A stretch of 64,000 nucleotides of DNA from Pedobacter steynii (GTDB lineage: Bacteria; Bacteroidota; Bacteroidia; Sphingobacteriales; Sphingobacteriaceae): the NCBI RefSeq assembly GCF_001721645.1, contig NZ_CP017141.1, positions 2,232,001 through 2,296,000 on the forward strand. Direction: 5' to 3'. Shown piece after piece: positions 1-9,674 of this stretch. Each line of letters begins with the position of its first letter. Position 1 is the first letter of the stretch. The position numbers and the translations under genes are program-made. The notes below the pieces were generated by a model. It saw only the letters and a list, made by a program, of their open reading frames with translations. It was not told where the DNA came from and did not search any database.

Positions 1-237
1 TGGTTTAATGATTACGACTTTCTTGATCAGATCATTAAATTCCTTTTCAACCTTTGTGGCGTCTCTATAGTTAGGGAACTTATTACGTTGGTTTTGTATG
101 AAATTTTTAAGTCTCCACAGGTCGAATCCGTCGTGTCTTAGTTCCGGAAAATGAACTGTTTGTAAATGTGTCTGATGAACTGCTTTATCTACATTGTGAT
201 TTTTGGTTGCATGTAAATCTCTGTTATTAAACGATAT
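1..237 (-). other. Open reading frame running off the left edge, unknown
   Basis: The minus strand is open for about 79 codons, from a stop-bounded position near 237 to the left edge. The translation is rich in charged residues (for example WRLKNFIQNQRNKFPNYRD near codons 42-60) and looks protein-like. No ATG, GTG or TTG start is visible, so it may be a 5'-truncated gene remnant. The plus strand is also open here for about 46 codons with a more hydrophobic translation, so chance cannot be excluded. I do not recognise a family. Confidence 0.3.
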
Positions 238-266
238 TTAAGCAAACTTAACGGGTAAACTGATAG

Positions 267-428
267 CTTATTCCTGCTGCCCAGCGTTCTGGAATCACCA
301 TCTGGGCACCTCAGGATAGTCCTGAAAGCTCCAGCTGGAGAGGTGACGAGCCGATCGGTTTATGGACAGAAGGTTTCGTCAGGAAGCCTGCATATGTCGG
401 TGTAGCAGAAGGCCTGAAAAATAAATAG
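267..428 (+). pseudogene. GH10 xylanase, C-terminal remnant
   Basis: About 53 codons without a start, ending in TAG at 426-428. They read like the end of a Bacteroidota GH10 endo-xylanase: the segment AAQRSGITIWAPQDS is followed by SSWRGDEPIGLWTEG, then RKPAYVGVAEGL. This matches the last beta-strand/alpha-helix of the GH10 barrel (the usual QRYGITxWG, then W..xxPLL/IGLW, then KPAY). Upstream the frame is closed at once by TGA and TAG (261-266), and no catalytic region is left, so the gene is deleted to its last sixth. A strong terminator follows, which suggests the original 3' end survived intact. The family call rests on motif memory; no alignment was run. Confidence 0.75.
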
Positions 429-472
429 GTCCGGAAAAACCACTGTATATCATACGTACACTAAAATCAGGA

Positions 473-503
473 AAGAAGGCAGCTAATTAACTGCTGCCTT
501 CTT
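473..503 (+). terminator. Intrinsic-type terminator after the GH10 remnant
   Basis: A perfect 10-bp stem (AAGAAGGCAG with CTGCCTTCTT) closes an 11-nt loop, with a T-rich flank. It sits 45 nt after the GH10 stop and just before the ATG of the next gene at 515, so it probably ended the old GH10 transcript. Confidence 0.6.
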
Positions 504-514
504 ATCTTTACCTG

Positions 515-1705
515 ATGGAATCTATTACCCTTACAAAACTTCAGGCACGGAAAATTATCCTTGACGCCGCTGGACTCGCGCGAAAAGCACAGTTCGGCAC
601 AGGAATCGAAGCTGTTTATCGGGTAATTGACCATTTGGGTTTCGTACAGCTGGATACGAATTACGTGGTGGAGCGTGCTCATCATCATGTGATGGCCGCG
701 CGTATACCAGACTATCAAACGGAATGGCTGGCCCGGCTTTGTGAAGATGGTCGTGTTTATGAATACTTCACTTCCGATGCAGGTTACCTTCCCATGTCTG
801 ATTTCCGCTTTTCATTGCCTGTAAAAAAAGCTTTTGAAACGCAGTCAGGACCACTCAGTAAACCGGAAATCAATTTGATGAAGCAGATTATGGACCGGGT
901 AGAAAGGGAAGGGGCACTAATGGTTGGAGACTTTGAGAACGACCGTCAGGAAGCTAGTTCAGGCTGGTGGGATTGGCGTCCTGCTAAGATTGCCCTGGAA
1001 AGACTTTACCTCAATGGAAACCTGATGATCAGCCGCACCAAAGCCTTCCATAAAGTATACGACCTGCCACTCAATTTAGTGCCACAGGAAACAGATTTAG
1101 CTACGCCCACAGATGAAGAATATGCACGTTTTGTCATCTGTCGTACTTTAGCTGCGCTGGGCATTGCTTCCGTTAAAGAAATTAACTGGCGGGCCCGTCG
1201 GGTAAAAGGCAACCTTATAAAACAGGAGCTGGAAAAAATGGTTCAGGCTACTGAAGTAAAAGTAGTAACTGTCGAGGGCATTAAAGGTCCGCTCTATATG
1301 CGCGCCAATCAAAATATTAACATTGAACTATCCAATGATGTATTCATCCTTTCACCCTTCGATATTCTCAACGTCTTTCGTCACCGCTTAAAAGATTTCT
1401 TCAATTTTGATTACCAGATCGAATGTTTTGTACCTGCTCCGAAACGTTTGTATGGTTATTTTTCATTACCGATACTCGCAGGCGAAACTTTTATTGCGAG
1501 AATGGATGCCAAAGCCAATCGCAAACAAAAAGTACTGATCGTTCATAACATCCATTTTGAACCCATTGATCTCGGACAAAGAACTATTGAAAAATTTGTT
1601 CTGGCCTTAAAAGCATTTGCCCTGTTTAATCAATGCCATGACATTGTTTTTACGCGGTCCAACAATGAAACTTACCTGGAAGCAATCCGCCAAAAATTTT
1701 CCTGA
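515..1705 (+). CDS. YcaQ/AlkX-family winged-helix DNA glycosylase
   Basis: A 396-aa cytoplasmic protein of the HTH_42/YcaQ family (formerly DUF1006), whose characterised members unhook alkylated bases and interstrand crosslinks from DNA. The N-terminal winged helix carries GFVQLDT with Q45 and D47, the Gln-x-Asp pair seen at the active site of the E. coli YcaQ (AlkX) type; the AlkZ type has Gln-x-Gln. Further family signs are VERAHHH (about residues 53-59) and the C-terminal run around PFDILNVFRHR and LYGYF. Length is normal. It starts at an ATG about 10 nt after the preceding terminator and stands alone, with no functional link to the polysaccharide locus downstream. The family is secure; the exact lesion is inferred. 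Confidence 0.82.
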   Translation: MESITLTKLQARKIILDAAGLARKAQFGTGIEAVYRVIDHLGFVQLDTNYVVERAHHHVMAARIPDYQTEWLARLCEDGRVYEYFTSDAGYLPMSDFRFSLPVKKAFETQSGPLSKPEINLMKQIMDRVEREGALMVGDFENDRQEASSGWWDWRPAKIALERLYLNGNLMISRTKAFHKVYDLPLNLVPQETDLATPTDEEYARFVICRTLAALGIASVKEINWRARRVKGNLIKQELEKMVQATEVKVVTVEGIKGPLYMRANQNINIELSNDVFILSPFDILNVFRHRLKDFFNFDYQIECFVPAPKRLYGYFSLPILAGETFIARMDAKANRKQKVLIVHNIHFEPIDLGQRTIEKFVLALKAFALFNQCHDIVFTRSNNETYLEAIRQKFS

Positions 1706-2162
1706 TTTTATCATGATAATCCCCTTGCTGTTTCTGCGATAGGTTTCTTATAGAGCGATCCTATGTCACAATTTTGTTGTGCTTAAACGGTTTTGTTACC
1801 AAAATCGAGGAATATACGGGTGTCTGACACCTTCATTTTACGTTAACATAAGTTCTCTTCTCTTTATCATTTGAAGCATACTCGAGCTCAACCGGAACCT
1901 ATATTTGATCTTCATAGAACCAAATATTTAACCTGTCAAACCTAATAGGATTTGATTTAAACGGACTTTTTCGCAAATGTTGACCTCAGTAATTCATTAC
2001 AAATCAGGCCATATTATGTTTACGTTTTTCTAGTTTCTGCTATTTTTTACAGCTGCTCAATGCGCTGTATCCGGTAGACCTGTAAAGTCATGAACGAGGC
2101 AGTCTCTTTATTAAATAGTTAACAATTGGTTGGCATTAATCAGAAACCAAAATAAACTAAAT
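1706..2162. promoter_or_regulatory. Long intergenic region ahead of the xyloglucan-type susC
   Basis: This 457-bp gap contains no convincing ORF and must hold the promoter of the susC-to-GH42 operon. Two inverted repeats stand out: CGGTTTTG-TTAC-CAAAATCG at 1788-1807 (7 of 8 pairs) and the perfect 13-bp palindrome GGTGTCTGACACC at 1819-1831. I could not find a clean TTTG/TAnnTTTG promoter, as expected if transcription depends on the hybrid regulator at 19607-23797. Assigning either repeat to that regulator is a guess. Confidence 0.35.
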
Positions 2163-5100
2163 ATGAACCAAACAATTTCCATCAGGAAACTACCAGTTTT
2201 TTTATGGCTGGTAACTTCTATCGTGTTCCTACACTTTAAAGGGTATGCTCAGGAAAGGCAAATTACAGGGAAGATCATCGCAACCGATGATTCTACACCA
2301 TTGTGGGGAGCGATAGTGCAGTTGAAGGCGAAAAACAAATCCACATCTACCAACGAGCAAGGACAGTATTTTATAAAAGCCAATACAGGTGATATCCTCA
2401 TTTTTAAGATGATTGGTTATCGGCAACAGGAGATCATGGTGGGTGATGGTAGTGTCATTAATGTGAACCTGAAAGCGGAACATACAAAACTGGATGAAGT
2501 GGTGGTGATTGGTTATGGAGATAAGAGCAGGCGTGACCTTACCGGGTCTGTATCTTCGGTTTCGGGAGCCGACATTGTTAAAACGCAGCCCACCACTGTA
2601 GATCAGGCTTTGCAAGGAAAGGTTCCTGGAGTTGTGGTACAACAGATCTCTGGTCAGCCTGGTGGGGGAGTGTCTGTACAAATTCGCGGACTATCCGGCT
2701 TTAGCAATAATCCCCCCTTGTATGTAATTGATGGGGTACAGATATTGCCTTCAACCGGTGATAAAGGGACCAATCCCTTATCCAGTATCAATCCCTCTGA
2801 AGTAGCTTCAATTGACATATTAAAAGATGCCTCAGCTACGGCTATTTATGGGGCACAGGCAACAAATGGCGTGATCATTATTACCACAAAGAGAGGGTCC
2901 TCAGGCCCTCCGGTGATTAATTACGACGGTTATGCCGGCGGTCAGGCCCTGCCTAAGTATTATGATGTGATGGACCTGAGGGAATACGCAACGTTTATGA
3001 ACGAAAAGGCGGCCATTATCGGTTATGATTTAAGGCCACACTTTGCGAATCCAAAATATCTGGGAGAAGGAACGGATTGGCAGGAAGCGTTGTTTAGAAC
3101 GGCACTTATGCAAAATCATAACCTATCCCTTTCCGGTGGCGATGCCAGAACGAAATACTATTTGTCAGGCACTTACTTTTCTCAGGATGGAATCGCTTTG
3201 GGGTCAGACTTTAAAAGGATCTCAACGCGGTTAAACCTGGATAACAAAACCACTGATTGGTTAAAGATCGGGGCAAGCTTGCAATTGGCGAATGTAAAAG
3301 AAAACGTCACTACTTCTCAGTCGGGTGTAATCCGGCAGGCATTAAATCAAACGCCGGATGTGAACATCGTAAATCCTGATGGCAGCTGGGGAGGTAACGA
3401 CCCTAATATTTATGGTGCTACCGGAACTAACCCATTTGCCTTAGCAAAAATTGTAAAAGACCTGAAGAACCGTTATGAATTATTCGGAAATGCCTATGCT
3501 GAAGTTCAGTTTGCCAAAGGGTTGAGCCTGAGAAATGAAATATCAGGAAATTTTGCAACTGCTTCAGAAGATCAGTTTGATCCTATTTATACAATGGGTG
3601 CTTATTCCAAAACCTCCAATTCTGCAACTTATTCCAGCGGAAAAAACATGTTTTATTCACTAACCAACTATTTAACCTACGGCCATTCATTTGCGAATAA
3701 GTATAATCTAAATGCTATGATAGGGCATGAGTCTAAAGTGTGGGAATATGAAAATGTGTCGGCAACGAGAAGAAACTTTCCAAGTAATAATGTACAGGCA
3801 ATAAATAGTGGCGACGGCAGTACGGCAACCAACACCGGTGACAAGGGACAGACCGCAGGTGAGTCCTATTTTGGACGTATTGATTTTAAATACAATGATA
3901 AATATAATGTCACTATCAATGTGCGTAATGACGGTTCCTCCAAATTTGCACCTGATAACAGGTGGGTAACCACTTATTCAGGAGCATTCGCCTGGAGATT
4001 AAGTCAGGAAAGCTTCCTGAAAAATGTAAAAGAGATTAATGATCTGAAACTTAGGGTCGGATATGGCTTGCAGAATAACCAAAATATACGTGATTATGCA
4101 TATGGCTCAACATTAACAACAGTGTCTACTTCCCTATCTGGTAATTCGCAGCTCATGGCCGCCAGTGGCAATCCTGATGTAAAATGGGAAACCACAAAAG
4201 GTTATAATACCGGCTTAGATGTAAGTATTTTAAACAGAAGAATTGAATTTTCTGTGGATGCTTACTACAAAAAAACAGAAAATCTATTACTAAGTCTTAC
4301 GCTGCCATTGTATTCAGGAATGATTGATGCCACTGGTTATGCGCCGGGATCAATCCAGTCACCCTATATTAATATTGGTTCTGTTAGTAATAAGGGGATA
4401 GAATTTTCTATAACAACTCACAATGTGACCGCTAAAAACTTCAATTGGAAGAGTAACCTGACCTTATCTCATAATGTAAATAAAATTCTTGCATTAAATA
4501 CAGATGCTGCTGCATTATATGGATATGCGGGTAGCACAGCCATCACCAAATCTATTGTAGGCGGGACTATTGGGGAGTATTATGGATATCAAACCCTGGG
4601 TACCTATAAAAATGCCGAAGATTTTGCAAAATACCCTGCGCTGCCTCAAAAAGGAGGAACTGCCATCCCAATTACCAACGGCTCCGGAGGAGTTTGGGTA
4701 GGAGATGTCATTTTTAAAGATCAGAATAATGACGGTATAATAGATGAGAGCGATCAGGTCTTTTTAGGCTCCCCAAATCCAAAATTCCAATTCGGAATAA
4801 ACAATAGTTTCAATTTTAAAAACTTTGATTTGAACATTTTTATATCTGGTAGCTACGGCAATAAGCTTTTTAACCAGGTAAGGGTTGATGCCGAAAACCC
4901 AAATCAAAATTTCGGATATTTTAGAAATGTGCTTGATTATGCTAAAATCGGATTGATTGACCCTGCTGGTTCAGCTGCTGATATTAACAACGTATACATT
5001 ACTAATCCCGAAACCAGGATTACCAGAATTAGCCAGAGCAGTGGAAATGGCAACCAGCGCTTTTCTGATAAATATATTGAAAACGGTTCCTATTTAAGGT

Positions 5101-5333
5101 GTAAAAGTATCACACTGGGCTATAATTTCTCGGAAAATATCTTATCTAAAATTCATTTAAAATCATTGCGCCTGTATGGTCAGGTAACGAATGTGTTTAC
5201 GCTGACAAAGTACAATGGGTATGATCCTGAAATAGGCTCCTGGAATCCTCTGGCCGCAGGTGTCGATAATGGATATTATGCACAACCGCGTGTGTTTACA
5301 ATTGGTGCCAATATCTCTATTCTAAACAAGTAA
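2163..5333 (+). CDS. SusC-like TonB-dependent transporter (xyloglucan-type locus)
   Basis: A 1056-aa outer-membrane transporter for glycan oligosaccharides, forming a lidded complex with the adjacent SusD. Order: signal peptide ending near FKGYAQ; CarboxypepD_reg-like domain (about 30-110, GKIIATDDSTPLWGA...); TonB-contact segment LDEVVVIGYGD; plug domain (GKVPGVVVQQ, YVIDGVQ, ILKDASATAIYGAQATNGV); and a long beta-barrel ending in the SusC-type C-terminal strand (FTIGANISILNK). There is no STN domain, so control is unlikely to be by an anti-sigma factor, in keeping with the hybrid two-component regulator downstream. The ATG at 2163 is preferred over an in-frame TTG at 2130 because it gives a normal signal peptide. 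It is first of a tightly spaced operon reaching 19497. Confidence 0.93.
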   Translation: MNQTISIRKLPVFLWLVTSIVFLHFKGYAQERQITGKIIATDDSTPLWGAIVQLKAKNKSTSTNEQGQYFIKANTGDILIFKMIGYRQQEIMVGDGSVINVNLKAEHTKLDEVVVIGYGDKSRRDLTGSVSSVSGADIVKTQPTTVDQALQGKVPGVVVQQISGQPGGGVSVQIRGLSGFSNNPPLYVIDGVQILPSTGDKGTNPLSSINPSEVASIDILKDASATAIYGAQATNGVIIITTKRGSSGPPVINYDGYAGGQALPKYYDVMDLREYATFMNEKAAIIGYDLRPHFANPKYLGEGTDWQEALFRTALMQNHNLSLSGGDARTKYYLSGTYFSQDGIALGSDFKRISTRLNLDNKTTDWLKIGASLQLANVKENVTTSQSGVIRQALNQTPDVNIVNPDGSWGGNDPNIYGATGTNPFALAKIVKDLKNRYELFGNAYAEVQFAKGLSLRNEISGNFATASEDQFDPIYTMGAYSKTSNSATYSSGKNMFYSLTNYLTYGHSFANKYNLNAMIGHESKVWEYENVSATRRNFPSNNVQAINSGDGSTATNTGDKGQTAGESYFGRIDFKYNDKYNVTINVRNDGSSKFAPDNRWVTTYSGAFAWRLSQESFLKNVKEINDLKLRVGYGLQNNQNIRDYAYGSTLTTVSTSLSGNSQLMAASGNPDVKWETTKGYNTGLDVSILNRRIEFSVDAYYKKTENLLLSLTLPLYSGMIDATGYAPGSIQSPYINIGSVSNKGIEFSITTHNVTAKNFNWKSNLTLSHNVNKILALNTDAAALYGYAGSTAITKSIVGGTIGEYYGYQTLGTYKNAEDFAKYPALPQKGGTAIPITNGSGGVWVGDVIFKDQNNDGIIDESDQVFLGSPNPKFQFGINNSFNFKNFDLNIFISGSYGNKLFNQVRVDAENPNQNFGYFRNVLDYAKIGLIDPAGSAADINNVYITNPETRITRISQSSGNGNQRFSDKYIENGSYLRCKSITLGYNFSENILSKIHLKSLRLYGQVTNVFTLTKYNGYDPEIGSWNPLAAGVDNGYYAQPRVFTIGANISILNK

Positions 5334-5343
5334 GACTATAACT

Positions 5344-6921
5344 ATGAAACTGATTAAAATATACCTCCTCATTTTGTTTGTCATTGCCATAACAAGCGGT
5401 TGTAAAAAAGATTTCCTTAACCGGCCACCCTTGTCGCAAATCACAACGGATAATTTTTATAAAAGCTCTTCTGACTTAAGACTTGCTACCGCTGCACTGT
5501 ACGCTCAGCCATGGAACGATTGGAATAGTTTTCCCTTGCTCGGCATTGGCGATATTCTAAGTGGCAATATGTTGCAGCCTTATAACGCCGATCTGGCCCA
5601 GCTGGCCTCATTTTCGATCACCAGTGATAATGGACAACTGAGTACCTCATGGCGCTGTTTTTACAAAATAGTAGCCCATTGTAATGCCAACATCAAAGCA
5701 ATCAATACGAAATTGCCGGATAGTGTACCTGTAAAAAATAAAAATGGCGCACTTGCTGAATTAAAGTTCTTGCGTGCTACAGCGTATTTTCACCTGGCTC
5801 AGCTATGGGGTGCAGTGCCTATTATTGAGGATAATGATCAACTCATCAAAGATCCCTTATTGCCACGTCACCTGCTTAGTGATGTTTATAAATTTATAAT
5901 TAACGATTTAAGGTTTGCTACAGCTTCTTTACCAAATCGTGATCAGCCTGGTCGCGTCACTACCTGGTCTGCTCAGGGCATGTTGGCTAAAGTATATCTG
6001 ACGAAGGCAGGAATTAGTGGGAGCAGGAACCAGACAGATTTGGACAGCGCTGCTTTTTATGCAAAAAATGTGATCAATACCAGTGGATTAATGCTTCTGC
6101 CAAGTTATTATAACCTATTCAAGACACAATATAATGATAATCCGGAATCGCTTTTTGCCTTCCAGTGGGCACCGGGTGTAGGTTACGGCAATGGTAATGC
6201 AATCCAGACCCAATTTGCACCAAGTAGTGCTGTGGTGCCTCCGGGTGGTGGCTGGGGCGGTGCGATCGGGCCAACCTTTGACCTGGATAGCCTATACGCT
6301 CCGCAGGATTCCATACGCCGTAAAGCTACTTTTATGCTCACAGGTGATCATTATCCCGAACTGAATGCAGCAGGAGGCGGGTATACTGCAACAAGTTGCA
6401 GTGTTAAAAAGCATATTGTCGGTACAGCAGTCGATAATAATTCACCAACAATGGACATTTGGTCCTCTACCGAACACAATACCGTATTGCGTTTGGGAGA
6501 TGTCTACTTAGTATACGTTGAAGCCTTATTAGGCAACAATAGTTCAACCGCAAACCCTGAGGCATTAAGAGTTTTCAATATGATCAGAAAAAGAGCTGGT
6601 ATTGACGAGGTAACTAATATTACAACAGAATCACTTAGGAATGAAAGGAGAATTGAACTGGCATTTGAAGGGCAGTACTGGTTTGACCTGGTTCGCCTTT
6701 CCTATTATAATCCACAAGGAGCTATTACCTTGCTGAACAATCAGATTCTAAAGAATACCAGGGTGCAGTTTACTTATAATCCCTCCACTGGTGTAAAAAC
6801 AAAATCTGCTAATGGCATGGTAATCACTCCACCAACGATTGCCACGTTTACCTTGCCGATACCGGCTACAGAGATTACAGCAGACCCCAAATTATTGGGT
6901 GCTCCGGTGGCGTATTACTAA
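5344..6921 (+). CDS. SusD/RagB-family glycan-binding lipoprotein
   Basis: A 525-aa surface lipoprotein that caps the preceding SusC barrel and delivers glycan. The N-terminus has a hydrophobic segment and a lipobox ending TSGC (Cys20), followed by KKDFLNRPP, the standard SusD start. SusD landmarks are LKFLRATAYFHLAQLWGAVPI in the TPR part (about 140-160), ARVTTWSAQGMLAKVYL-like helices (about 200) and NERRIELAFEGQYWFDLVR near residue 435. The gene starts 10 nt after susC, so the two are co-transcribed. The ligand is inferred to be xyloglucan oligosaccharide from the neighbouring enzymes, not from binding residues. Confidence 0.93.
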   Translation: MKLIKIYLLILFVIAITSGCKKDFLNRPPLSQITTDNFYKSSSDLRLATAALYAQPWNDWNSFPLLGIGDILSGNMLQPYNADLAQLASFSITSDNGQLSTSWRCFYKIVAHCNANIKAINTKLPDSVPVKNKNGALAELKFLRATAYFHLAQLWGAVPIIEDNDQLIKDPLLPRHLLSDVYKFIINDLRFATASLPNRDQPGRVTTWSAQGMLAKVYLTKAGISGSRNQTDLDSAAFYAKNVINTSGLMLLPSYYNLFKTQYNDNPESLFAFQWAPGVGYGNGNAIQTQFAPSSAVVPPGGGWGGAIGPTFDLDSLYAPQDSIRRKATFMLTGDHYPELNAAGGGYTATSCSVKKHIVGTAVDNNSPTMDIWSSTEHNTVLRLGDVYLVYVEALLGNNSSTANPEALRVFNMIRKRAGIDEVTNITTESLRNERRIELAFEGQYWFDLVRLSYYNPQGAITLLNNQILKNTRVQFTYNPSTGVKTKSANGMVITPPTIATFTLPIPATEITADPKLLGAPVAYY

Positions 6922-6951
6922 CCTGAATTATTTATTATTTAATGATAAAAT

Positions 6952-8160
6952 ATGAAAAAGCTATTCAACAAGGCAAGTAACTGTTTATTACTTGTTTTAT
7001 TTGCAACGATGTTCTTCATACAGCAGGGTTGTAAAAAAGATAAATCATCGTCTTCCGGTGCCCCTGTTATTACGGGTGTGCGTAATTATGTAGCCAGCCC
7101 CGGAGATTCCCTTTTAACTAGTGTAGGTACCGGAAAGTGGATTGTCATTTCAGGCCAGAACTTAAAAGGTACACTTCAGATTTATTTTAACGGGGTGAAA
7201 GGCTCGTTTAACGATGCCTGGTTTTCAGATACAAGTGCTATTGTACTATTGCCTGATGTGATTGCCTTTCCGTTGGTAGAGGCTGCTCAGCTGAATACTA
7301 TACGGTACATCACGACCCATGGAGAAACTACATTTTCTTTTCCTATTGTAGCTCCTGCCCCTACAATTTCCGGCATATCTAACGAAAGTGCCAACGCAGG
7401 TGACTCTGTTAAGATCAATGGATTTAACTTCTTTTTTATCCAGCGCGTCAGTTATGCAGGAGTTGAGGTTACAGGTTTTAAAGGTTCCAGCGATGGTACT
7501 TCTATCAGCATGAAGGTGCCGGCAAGTGTTTCAACAGGCGGGCCGGTAACCGTAGTCACAAAATCGGGCTCGGTCACTACCTTTTATCATGTCCACGATT
7601 ACGTGACTGGCGTATTGAATAACTACGATGGGGTAAACAATTTTTCATGGGGATCTCCTGTTTCAAACAGCGCAGTGGATTTTCCTGGAAATAATGGCAA
7701 TTACGGAGTGCTGAAGGCGTCAAATATACCCGGCGGAAATGGAAATTGGTGGGATAACGGACGGTCAATGAATGCGGATGGAGTACAATGGGTACCGGTC
7801 GCTAATTTAAAGGACACGCTAAATAATTATGCGTTAAAGTTCGAAATGGCAGTTAATAAGCCATGGATAAATGGTTCCATTCAGATCGTAAAAGATTATA
7901 CCTGGACTTACTCTGCCCTTTATCGCCCTTGGAGAAACAGCAATGGTTCAATCACGCCATTTAAAACAAAGGGCTGGCAAACCGTTACGATTCCATTGTC
8001 AAATTTTTTAAACAACAGCTTGCCAGCTTCTACACTAACGGCTTTATTGGGGGAGACCGGAAAAGGTGCTATTAACATTACGTTTATCAATGACGGTACA
8101 ACGATAGTTGCTGATTTTGAAGCGGCTATAGACAATATACGCGTAGTAAAAGTAAAATAA
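6952..8160 (+). CDS. SGBP-B-like surface glycan-binding lipoprotein with IPT/TIG domains
   Basis: A 402-aa lipoprotein with a lipobox at QQGC (Cys27). It has two Ig-like IPT/TIG repeats (about 45-130 and 135-215, the second starting APTISGISNESANAGD) and a C-terminal beta-rich domain rich in Trp and Asn (WGSPVSNS, NWWDNGRSMNADG, WTYSALYRPW). This matches the layout of SGBP-B proteins of xyloglucan loci, in which a string of Ig-like spacers presents a C-terminal xyloglucan-binding domain. It has no catalytic motif and is expected on the cell surface, where it would hold the polysaccharide near GH5 and SusCD. It lies 30 nt after susD in the same operon. Confidence 0.82.
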   Translation: MKKLFNKASNCLLLVLFATMFFIQQGCKKDKSSSSGAPVITGVRNYVASPGDSLLTSVGTGKWIVISGQNLKGTLQIYFNGVKGSFNDAWFSDTSAIVLLPDVIAFPLVEAAQLNTIRYITTHGETTFSFPIVAPAPTISGISNESANAGDSVKINGFNFFFIQRVSYAGVEVTGFKGSSDGTSISMKVPASVSTGGPVTVVTKSGSVTTFYHVHDYVTGVLNNYDGVNNFSWGSPVSNSAVDFPGNNGNYGVLKASNIPGGNGNWWDNGRSMNADGVQWVPVANLKDTLNNYALKFEMAVNKPWINGSIQIVKDYTWTYSALYRPWRNSNGSITPFKTKGWQTVTIPLSNFLNNSLPASTLTALLGETGKGAINITFINDGTTIVADFEAAIDNIRVVKVK

Positions 8161-8183
8161 ATTCAAACCCTAAATATCAACCA

Positions 8184-9659
8184 ATGAATCATCCCCTAAC
8201 TTTAAAAATTAAATCGCAGCAGTCTTTCTTTGTATTGCTGCTGCTGATTACCTTGCTGACTTCATTCTGTAAAAAGAAAGAAGAAGTTCAGCCGCAACTC
8301 AACGTTTCTTTATCTGAACTTGCATTTCAGCCGGAAGGAGGAATCTCCAGTATCATTGTGACCAGTAATAGTAAATGGAGTGTTAACAATCCAGGAGCTA
8401 CATGGTTACAACTAGATCAAACAACAGGAAATGGCGGAAGTACAACCTTGAAACTGACCGCAGTACCTAATGGTACGGGAGTTTCCCGTTCTGCTACGCT
8501 GATTGTTACTTCGGGCGGGCAGGCCAGACGGGTTAAGCTGTCTCAGGTAAGTGATCTGTATCCTTCGTACAATACATCTCCCAAAACGCCTGATGCAACA
8601 GGCATGGGAAGCAACGCCGTCCAATTGGCTGCAAAAATGCATTTGGGATGGAATATCGGTAATACCATGGAATCTCCAGGTGGCGAAACTGGCTGGGGAA
8701 ATCCGCAGATTACGGAATCCTATGTGAGATTTTTAAAGCAGACAGGCTTTAATGCGGTAAGGCTTCCATGTGCTTGGGACTGGCACCATTTAAGCGATCG
8801 GTCGAAAGCGAAAATTGACCCTGCATGGCTTAGCAGAGTGAAAGAGGTGGTTCAGTATTGTGTAAACAACGACATGTATGTATTGCTCAATATCCACTGG
8901 GACAACGGCTGGCTGGATGCTAATATCAATAACCTGAAGAAAGATTCGGTTAACGCTAAGCAAAAAGCACTTTGGGAACAGATCGCTACTACAATGAGAG
9001 ACTTTGATGAGCATCTGATGTTTGCCAGTGCTAATGAACCTCCGGCTGAAAATGCAGAACAGATGGAAATACTCAATAGTTACCACCAGACATTTATCAA
9101 TGCAGTTCGCTCTACCGGTGGCAGGAACAGTTATCGGGTGTTGGTTGTTCAGGGACCTGGAACTGATTTCGATAAAACCGACAGATTGATGAATACGCTT
9201 CCAACAGATCAGATTTCTAATCGCATGATGGTGGAAGTGCATAATTACACCCCCGCTCAATTTACGATCTTAGATCAGGATGCAAGCTGGGGGAAGATGT
9301 TTTACTATTGGGGGGCAAGCCATCACTCTACTATTCAGCCCGATCGTAATCCAACCTGGGGGGGAGAAAGTGAACATATCAGGGTATTCGGCCTGATGAA
9401 AGCCAAATTTATAGACAAAGGGATCCCGGTACTCATGGGTGAATACGGGGCTTATAGAAGGGGGAATTCTCAAAATGTTCCCTTAGATCTGAACACACAC
9501 AATGATGCAGTAGATTATTGGAATCGGTATGTAACTAAACAGGCCATCCAGCATGGTCTTAAGCCTTTCTTTTGGGATACCGGGGCTGCATTGGATCGCA
9601 GAAACAACAGGGTGCTTGATCAGCGTACGATAGATGCCATCCTTGCGGGCTCCAGGTAA
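8184..9659 (+). CDS. BACON-GH5 endo-glucanase lipoprotein (GH5_4-like, probable endo-xyloglucanase)
   Basis: A 491-aa surface lipoprotein (lipobox LTSFC, Cys29) that probably makes the first cuts in the beta-1,4-glucan backbone. A BACON beta-sandwich (about 40-120) is followed by a GH5 barrel. Visible motifs are LGWNIGNTMES, then GWGNPQIT and GFNAVRLP as in subfamily 4, catalytic acid/base E285 in ANEPP and nucleophile E420 in MGEYGA. The BACON-GH5 arrangement is the one of the Bacteroides ovatus xyloglucan endo-hydrolase, where BACON acts as a spacer. The gene starts 24 nt after the SGBP gene. Family is secure; xyloglucan specificity is inferred from the locus. Confidence 0.88.
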   Translation: MNHPLTLKIKSQQSFFVLLLLITLLTSFCKKKEEVQPQLNVSLSELAFQPEGGISSIIVTSNSKWSVNNPGATWLQLDQTTGNGGSTTLKLTAVPNGTGVSRSATLIVTSGGQARRVKLSQVSDLYPSYNTSPKTPDATGMGSNAVQLAAKMHLGWNIGNTMESPGGETGWGNPQITESYVRFLKQTGFNAVRLPCAWDWHHLSDRSKAKIDPAWLSRVKEVVQYCVNNDMYVLLNIHWDNGWLDANINNLKKDSVNAKQKALWEQIATTMRDFDEHLMFASANEPPAENAEQMEILNSYHQTFINAVRSTGGRNSYRVLVVQGPGTDFDKTDRLMNTLPTDQISNRMMVEVHNYTPAQFTILDQDASWGKMFYYWGASHHSTIQPDRNPTWGGESEHIRVFGLMKAKFIDKGIPVLMGEYGAYRRGNSQNVPLDLNTHNDAVDYWNRYVTKQAIQHGLKPFFWDTGAALDRRNNRVLDQRTIDAILAGSR

Positions 9660-9674
9660 AATCGATGAGATAAG

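Noticed and set aside
2130..2162. Upstream TTG as the start of the first SusC
   Set aside because: It adds 11 polar residues before a normal signal peptide that begins at the ATG at 2163.
8790..9260. A 156-codon open frame on the minus strand inside the GH5 gene
   Set aside because: It lies opposite a well-supported GH5 coding sequence with catalytic motifs; its translation shows no family features and looks like a shadow frame.
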